From Ruminococcaceae bacterium UBA6413 (GTDB lineage Bacteria; Bacillota; Clostridia; Oscillospirales; Ruminococcaceae): a stretch of DNA of 64,000 nucleotides. The notes beneath the pieces were generated by a model, which was not told the origin of the DNA, ran no database searches, and worked only from the letters and a program-made list of their open reading frames with translations. Of this stretch, positions 59,707 through 64,000 are shown in pieces (the first letter of the stretch is position 1; each line of letters begins with the position of its first letter). The translations under genes were made by a program, and so were the position numbers. The stretch spans positions 18,261 through 82,260 of the forward strand of contig DJPL01000035.1 in assembly GCA_002437415.1 (NCBI GenBank), written 5' to 3'.

Positions 59707-62433
59707 ATGGGATTACTTACAAAAATATTCGGTAACTACTCCGAAAAAGAGATCAAACGAATAATTCCTATAAAGGACAAGGTTCTTGAGCTTGAATCGA
59801 AATATTCCGCAATGACGGATACTGAGCTCAAGGCACAGACACCCGCACTCAAAGAAAGACTTGAAACAGGTGAAACTCTCGACGATATCCTGCCTGACGC
59901 ATTTGCTGTATGCCGCGAAGCTATGTGGCGAGTTCTCGGCATAAAGCCTTATCCCGTACAGATACTCGGCGGTATCATACTTTTCCAGGGACGTATTGCA
60001 GAGATGAGAACAGGTGAAGGTAAAACCTTCGTTGCGGCTCTCCCCTCATACCTTGTAGCACTCAGCGGCAAGGGCGTACACGTTGTAACAGTCAACGACT
60101 ACCTTGCAAAGCGTGACGGCGAGATGATAGGTCGTGTACACAGATTTTTAGGTCTTACCGTAGGTCTTATCCTGCACGATATGAGAAATGACGCGAGAAG
60201 AAAGTCATATAACTGCGATGTTACTTACGGTACAAACAACGAGTTCGGCTTTGACTATCTTCGTGATAATATGTGCATTCACAAGCAGGACAAGGTTCAG
60301 CGTGAATTCAACTTTGCAATTGTCGATGAGGTCGACTCGATCCTTATTGATGAAGCGAGAACGCCTCTTATCATATCGGGCCCCGGCGATAAGTCAACAG
60401 ACCTTTATCAGAAAGCAAACAGACTTGCATTACAGTTAAAGCCCTTTACCGTAATCGATCTTGACAGCAAGGAAGATCAGGATCAGTTTGACGGCGACTA
60501 TATTATAGATGAAAAGGCAAAGAATGCCACACTTACTCAGCGCGGTGTTAAGAAAGCGGAAGCGTATTTCGGCGTAGAAAACCTTATGGACGCAGAGAAT
60601 ATGACGCTTCTCCACCATGTCAATCAGGCTATAAAAGCTGTTGGTATCATGAAGCGTGACGTTGACTATGTTGTAAAGGACGGCGAAATCGTAATCGTAG
60701 ACGAATTCACAGGTCGTCTTATGTTCGGTCGTAGATTTAACGAGGGCTTACACCAGGCTATTGAAGCAAAGGAAGGCGTAAAGGTTAAAAACGAGAGCAA
60801 GACGCTCGCTACTATCACATTCCAGAACTTCTTTAGATTATACGATAAGCTGTCGGGTATGACAGGTACGGCTATGACGGAAGAAGCGGAATTCAGACAG
60901 ATCTACGCTCTTGATGTTATCGAAATTCCTACAAACAAGCCCGTAGCAAGAATTGACCACGAGGATCAGGTTTATAAGAACGAAGAGGGCAAGTATAAAG
61001 CTGTTATCCGCCAAATCGAAGAGTGCCACGCAAAGGGACAGCCCGTACTGGTAGGTACTATCACGATTGAGAAATCAGAGCTTCTCTCCTCTATGCTTAA
61101 GAAAAAAGGCATAAAGCACGAAGTGCTCAACGCTAAGAACCACGAGCGCGAAGCCGAGATAGTAGCTCAGGCAGGTAAGAAGGGTGCGGTTACTATCGCA
61201 ACCAACATGGCAGGTCGTGGTACGGATATCATGCTCGGCGGTAACGCAGAGTACCTTGCAAAGGCAAAAATGAGAAAAGAGGGCATGGACGAGTCTCTTA
61301 TCAACGAGGCTACCGGCTTTGCCGAAACAGATAACGAAGATATCCTCAACGCAAGAGAAACATATATCAAGTACAATGCCGAATATAAGGCGGCAATAAA
61401 GGACGAGGCTGAGGAAGTAAGACAGGCGGGCGGTCTGTTCATACTCGGTACAGAGCGCCACGAGTCACGCCGTATCGATAACCAGTTAAGAGGTCGTGCC
61501 GGTCGTCAGGGTGACCCCGGTGAAAGCCGCTTCTTCATCTCACTTGAAGATGATCTTATGCGTAAGTTCGGCGGTGAAAAGGTACAGAGCGTAATGCAGA
61601 CGCTCGGTATCGAAGACGATGTACCGATCGAAAACGGATTTCTTACAAGGACTATCGAGTCTTCACAGCGTAAGGTTGAGGGCAGAAACTTCTCAATTCG
61701 TAAGAACGTCCTTGACTTCGACGATGTTATGTCACAGCAGCGTATGACGATCTACTCACAGCGTGCAAAGGTTCTCGACGGTGAAGACGTAAGCGATTAT
61801 GTAAAGAGCATGATCAAAGAAACCATTGAAGAGAATGTCAAGCTGTACTGTTCTGACGATTATCCCGAAAACTGGAACTTCATCGGTCTGCGCGAGCATT
61901 TTGCAAATATGCTTACAAAGGAAGACGACTTCAATTATACTACTGACGACCTCAATAACATCAATCGCAAGGATCTCGTCAAGCTCTTACAGGAAAGAGC
62001 CGATGAGCTTTACGCCGAGCGTGAAGAGATGTTCGGTGAGGAAAATATGCGTGAGATCGAACGTATCTGTCTGCTGAAGGTCGTTGATACAAAGTGGATG
62101 GATCATATCGATGCAATGGAAGAGCTCAAGCGCGGTATTTACCTCAGAAGCTATGCTCAGAGAGATCCTGTTGTCGAGTACCGTATTGAAGGCTTCGCAA
62201 TGTTTGACGAAATGATCGCATCGATCCGCGAGGATACTGCAAGACTTGTCCTTACAGTCAAGGTAAGAATAGAAGAGCCACTCGAGCGCGAACAGGTTAT
62301 GAAGCCCGATGCCGAAAACGCAGGCTCACATACTACTGTAAAGAAATCTGCTTCTGAAAAGATCGGAAGAAACGATCTTTGCCCCTGCGGTAGCGGCAAG
62401 AAATACAAGAAGTGCTGCGGCAAAGACGAATAA
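59707..62433 (+). CDS. secA: Preprotein translocase ATPase SecA
   Basis: Motor of the Sec translocon, 908 residues. Walker A region [68 protein letters not shown] and [18 protein letters not shown] are all present. It ends in the zinc-binding SEC-C motif [13 protein letters not shown]. The ATG context is unusual (see the leader). Confidence 0.98.
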   Translation: MGLLTKIFGNYSEKEIKRIIPIKDKVLELESKYSAMTDTELKAQTPALKERLETGETLDDILPDAFAVCREAMWRVLGIKPYPVQILGGIILFQGRIAEMRTGEGKTFVAALPSYLVALSGKGVHVVTVNDYLAKRDGEMIGRVHRFLGLTVGLILHDMRNDARRKSYNCDVTYGTNNEFGFDYLRDNMCIHKQDKVQREFNFAIVDEVDSILIDEARTPLIISGPGDKSTDLYQKANRLALQLKPFTVIDLDSKEDQDQFDGDYIIDEKAKNATLTQRGVKKAEAYFGVENLMDAENMTLLHHVNQAIKAVGIMKRDVDYVVKDGEIVIVDEFTGRLMFGRRFNEGLHQAIEAKEGVKVKNESKTLATITFQNFFRLYDKLSGMTGTAMTEEAEFRQIYALDVIEIPTNKPVARIDHEDQVYKNEEGKYKAVIRQIEECHAKGQPVLVGTITIEKSELLSSMLKKKGIKHEVLNAKNHEREAEIVAQAGKKGAVTIATNMAGRGTDIMLGGNAEYLAKAKMRKEGMDESLINEATGFAETDNEDILNARETYIKYNAEYKAAIKDEAEEVRQAGGLFILGTERHESRRIDNQLRGRAGRQGDPGESRFFISLEDDLMRKFGGEKVQSVMQTLGIEDDVPIENGFLTRTIESSQRKVEGRNFSIRKNVLDFDDVMSQQRMTIYSQRAKVLDGEDVSDYVKSMIKETIEENVKLYCSDDYPENWNFIGLREHFANMLTKEDDFNYTTDDLNNINRKDLVKLLQERADELYAEREEMFGEENMREIERICLLKVVDTKWMDHIDAMEELKRGIYLRSYAQRDPVVEYRIEGFAMFDEMIASIREDTARLVLTVKVRIEEPLEREQVMKPDAENAGSHTTVKKSASEKIGRNDLCPCGSGKKYKKCCGKDE

Positions 62434-62450
62434 TTATAATTAACAATGCA

Positions 62451-62488
62451 GTTTCAGCTTGTGTTCATAAAACGAATGCAAGCTGAAC
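62451..62488 (+). terminator. Probable terminator hairpin after secA
   Basis: TTCAGCTTG (to 62461) pairs with CAAGCTGAA (62479-62487), 17-base loop. Only a short T stretch follows, so strength is uncertain. Confidence 0.5.
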
Positions 62489-62545
62489 GCTTTAATTAAC
62501 CCATCGGCATAATTTATCAAAGTTTACAGTGAAAGGAATAAAAAA

Positions 62546-63829
62546 ATGGCTGAAATCAAAGCTTTTAAAGGACTGAGATTTACTGATAAGGCAGGAGAAA
62601 TAGGCAAGGTTTGCTGTCCTCCCTACGACATTATCAGTCCGGAACAGAAAAAGCAGTATATTGCTGAAAATCCTCACAATATCATAAGACTTGAACTGCC
62701 CAAGACCGCAAACGATACAGATGATGCATACGGCAAGGCAAGAGCTTATCTTAATGAGTGGCTTGATGAAGAGATATTGAAGTGTGACGATAAGCCGTCA
62801 ATTTATATTTATGAGATGGTGTTTGATGCGCTCGGTTCAAATTACAGCGTAAAGGGTTATGTTTCGCTTGTAAAGCTTGAAGAGTTCTCAAAGGGAATAA
62901 TTCTCCCCCACGAGGAAACACTTTCAAAGGCTAAGGAAGACAGATTTAACCTTATGTGCGCTACAGGCTGTAACTTCAGTCAGATATATTCCTTATATAT
63001 GGACGATGACAACAGCGTATTTACGCTCATAAACGATGCAAGCAAGGGTGCTCCCGACAAGCAGTTTACCGATCCCGACGGAGTAACACACAAGCTGTGG
63101 TGCGTAAATGACGAGAGCTTTATCGCTCAGCTTACCGAAAAGATGGCTGACAAGAAGTTATATATTGCGGACGGTCACCACCGTTACGAAACGGCACTTC
63201 GTTACAAGAAGTTCGTAGCCGAGAACAAGCAGGAAGTCGGTACTTCCGAATACGTTACAATGATGCTTGTAAACATGGAGAATAGCGGACTTGTAGTATT
63301 CCCTACTCACAGAATTGTAAGAGATCTTGAAAACTTTGATGTCAACGCGGTTATCGAAAAGTCAAAGGATTACTTTGATATTGAAACAGGACTTTCACGC
63401 GCAGACAGCACAGCTAAGCTCGACAAGGCGTATAACGACGGCAAAAAGTCGTTTGTACTTTACTGTGGCGGCAAGTACACACTTATGACATTAAAGGACA
63501 CTGCTCTTATGGAAAAGCTTATGCCGACTGCAAGCAAGGCACTGCGTGAGCTTGATGTAAGCGTACTGCATACACTTGTGCTTGAAAGAATATTCGGCAT
63601 AGATAAAGAGAATATGGCTAATCAAAAGAACCTTACATATACAAGAGTTCTCGATGAAGCTATCGAAGCTGTAGATAACGGCAGTGCAAACTGCTCATTT
63701 ATACTTAACCCGACACGAGTTTCAGAGATAAGAGATGTTGCACTTGCGGGCGAGAAGATGCCGCAGAAGTCCACATACTTCTATCCCAAGCTCACTACGG
63801 GACTTGTTATGAACAAAATTTTTGACTGA
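62546..63829 (+). CDS. DUF1015 family protein
   Basis: 427 residues, DUF1015: KAFKGLRFTDKAGEIGKVCC then PPYDIISPEQ, a LPHEETLSKAKEDR block (about residue 125), and the family hallmark YIADGHHRYETALRYK (about 205). The family is widespread, often beside serine biosynthesis genes; activity is not settled. AAAGGA precedes the ATG. A cellobiose 2-epimerase follows 11 bp later. Confidence 0.92.
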   Translation: MAEIKAFKGLRFTDKAGEIGKVCCPPYDIISPEQKKQYIAENPHNIIRLELPKTANDTDDAYGKARAYLNEWLDEEILKCDDKPSIYIYEMVFDALGSNYSVKGYVSLVKLEEFSKGIILPHEETLSKAKEDRFNLMCATGCNFSQIYSLYMDDDNSVFTLINDASKGAPDKQFTDPDGVTHKLWCVNDESFIAQLTEKMADKKLYIADGHHRYETALRYKKFVAENKQEVGTSEYVTMMLVNMENSGLVVFPTHRIVRDLENFDVNAVIEKSKDYFDIETGLSRADSTAKLDKAYNDGKKSFVLYCGGKYTLMTLKDTALMEKLMPTASKALRELDVSVLHTLVLERIFGIDKENMANQKNLTYTRVLDEAIEAVDNGSANCSFILNPTRVSEIRDVALAGEKMPQKSTYFYPKLTTGLVMNKIFD

Positions 63830-63840
63830 GGAGAAAAACA

Positions 63841-64000
63841 ATGCTTGCTCGTGAATGCAAAAAAGAACTTACAGAACACATTATTCCTTTCTGGAACAAC
63901 CTTGAAGATGATGTAAACGGCGGTTTCTACGGTTATGTAGGAAACGACCTTACACTTGATAAAGATGCACCCAAGGGTGTTATCCTGCACTCAAGAATAC
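63841..64000 (+). CDS. Cellobiose 2-epimerase, N-terminal fragment
   Basis: ATG at 63841 after GAGGAG opens a frame running off the window, 53 residues visible: KELTEHIIPFWNNLEDDVNG, GGFYGYVGNDLTLDKDAP, KGVILHSRI. This closely follows the start of R. albus cellobiose 2-epimerase (ELTDHIIPFWN...NGGFYGYL...KGVILHSRILW, from memory). It converts cellobiose to glucosyl-mannose for phosphorolysis in cellulose/mannan use. The remaining ~350 residues lie beyond the window. Confidence 0.85.
   Translation, partial: MLARECKKELTEHIIPFWNNLEDDVNGGFYGYVGNDLTLDKDAPKGVILHSRI

Noticed and set aside
59696..59764. 22-codon frame beginning at the ATG just after AAAGGA before secA
   Set aside because: The ribosome site is only 2 nt from this ATG, too close, and the frame lies mostly inside secA; kept only as an oddity of the leader.
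1..64000. tRNA or rRNA genes
   Set aside because: No T-loop-like GGTTCGAATCC or rRNA core sequences were recognised on either strand by eye; a tRNAscan run would be decisive.

Overview
The window reads as a chromosome segment from an anaerobic, spore-forming Gram-positive bacterium of the Clostridia, most likely an Oscillospiraceae member close to Ruminococcus or [Eubacterium] siraeum. The signs are sporulation genes (spoVB, yabP, yabQ, spmA, spmB, CotF-like coat proteins), the oxygen-sensitive hydE/hydG/hydF maturation genes, a cellobiose 2-epimerase resembling the Ruminococcus albus enzyme, AGGAGG-type ribosome sites and consensus sigma-A promoters with 17-bp spacers. I saw no rRNA, tRNA, CRISPR array, transposase or prophage. 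It is mostly core genome with accessory genes between.

Layout. 1-4600: an efflux operon (HdeD-like, MMPL/RND, LxxG-repeat membrane protein) divergent from a TetR regulator. 4.6-7.6 kb: aroA, aroC and a DUF4364 protein. 7.6-18.6 kb (minus strand): an autoregulated MerR gene, yjfB, thrS, a Gp37/Gp68-like DUF5131 gene, hisS, mgsA, a minD-like gene and the elongasome genes pbp2-mreD-mreC-mreB. 18.6-23.3 kb (minus): corA, zapA with a long coiled-coil extension, a U32 peptidase and dut, read from a promoter followed by a structured corA leader with an upstream ORF. 23.4-26.5 kb: gap, an intergenic multi-hairpin repeat, and a HAD phosphatase fused to a nuclease-like domain. 26.5-34 kb: an XRE-ABC-ABC cassette, ppa-maf-small orphan, and a MATE exporter. 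34.2-41.1 kb: a small protein plus permease, then spoVB-mazG-hup-rqcP-yabP-yabQ-divIC in the order known from Bacillus, then a DUF6033-like protein and two small CotF-like proteins. 41.2-50 kb: lepA-hemW-glgP, an esterase, a VOC protein, an ANT(6)-like nucleotidyltransferase, metA. 50-53 kb: fba, abrB, spmAB and a second repeat copy. 53-59.4 kb (minus): a six-gene hydrogenase-maturation operon (TM1266-like regulator, hydE, hydG, hydF, aspA, ybaK) behind a leader with an intrinsic terminator, then comFB. 59.5-64 kb: secA, a DUF1015 protein and the start of a cellobiose 2-epimerase.

The two most interesting non-coding regions are leader RNAs. The corA mRNA begins almost exactly at one arm of a set of three mutually exclusive pairing segments; one pairing would hide the corA start codon, and a 21-codon upstream ORF stops inside the shared arm. 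The hydrogenase-maturation operon leader has an 8-bp closing stem around an internally folded domain, then a strong terminator and a possible antiterminator arm, which is riboswitch-like architecture that I could not match to a family I remember. Both are readings by eye, without folding software or database search.
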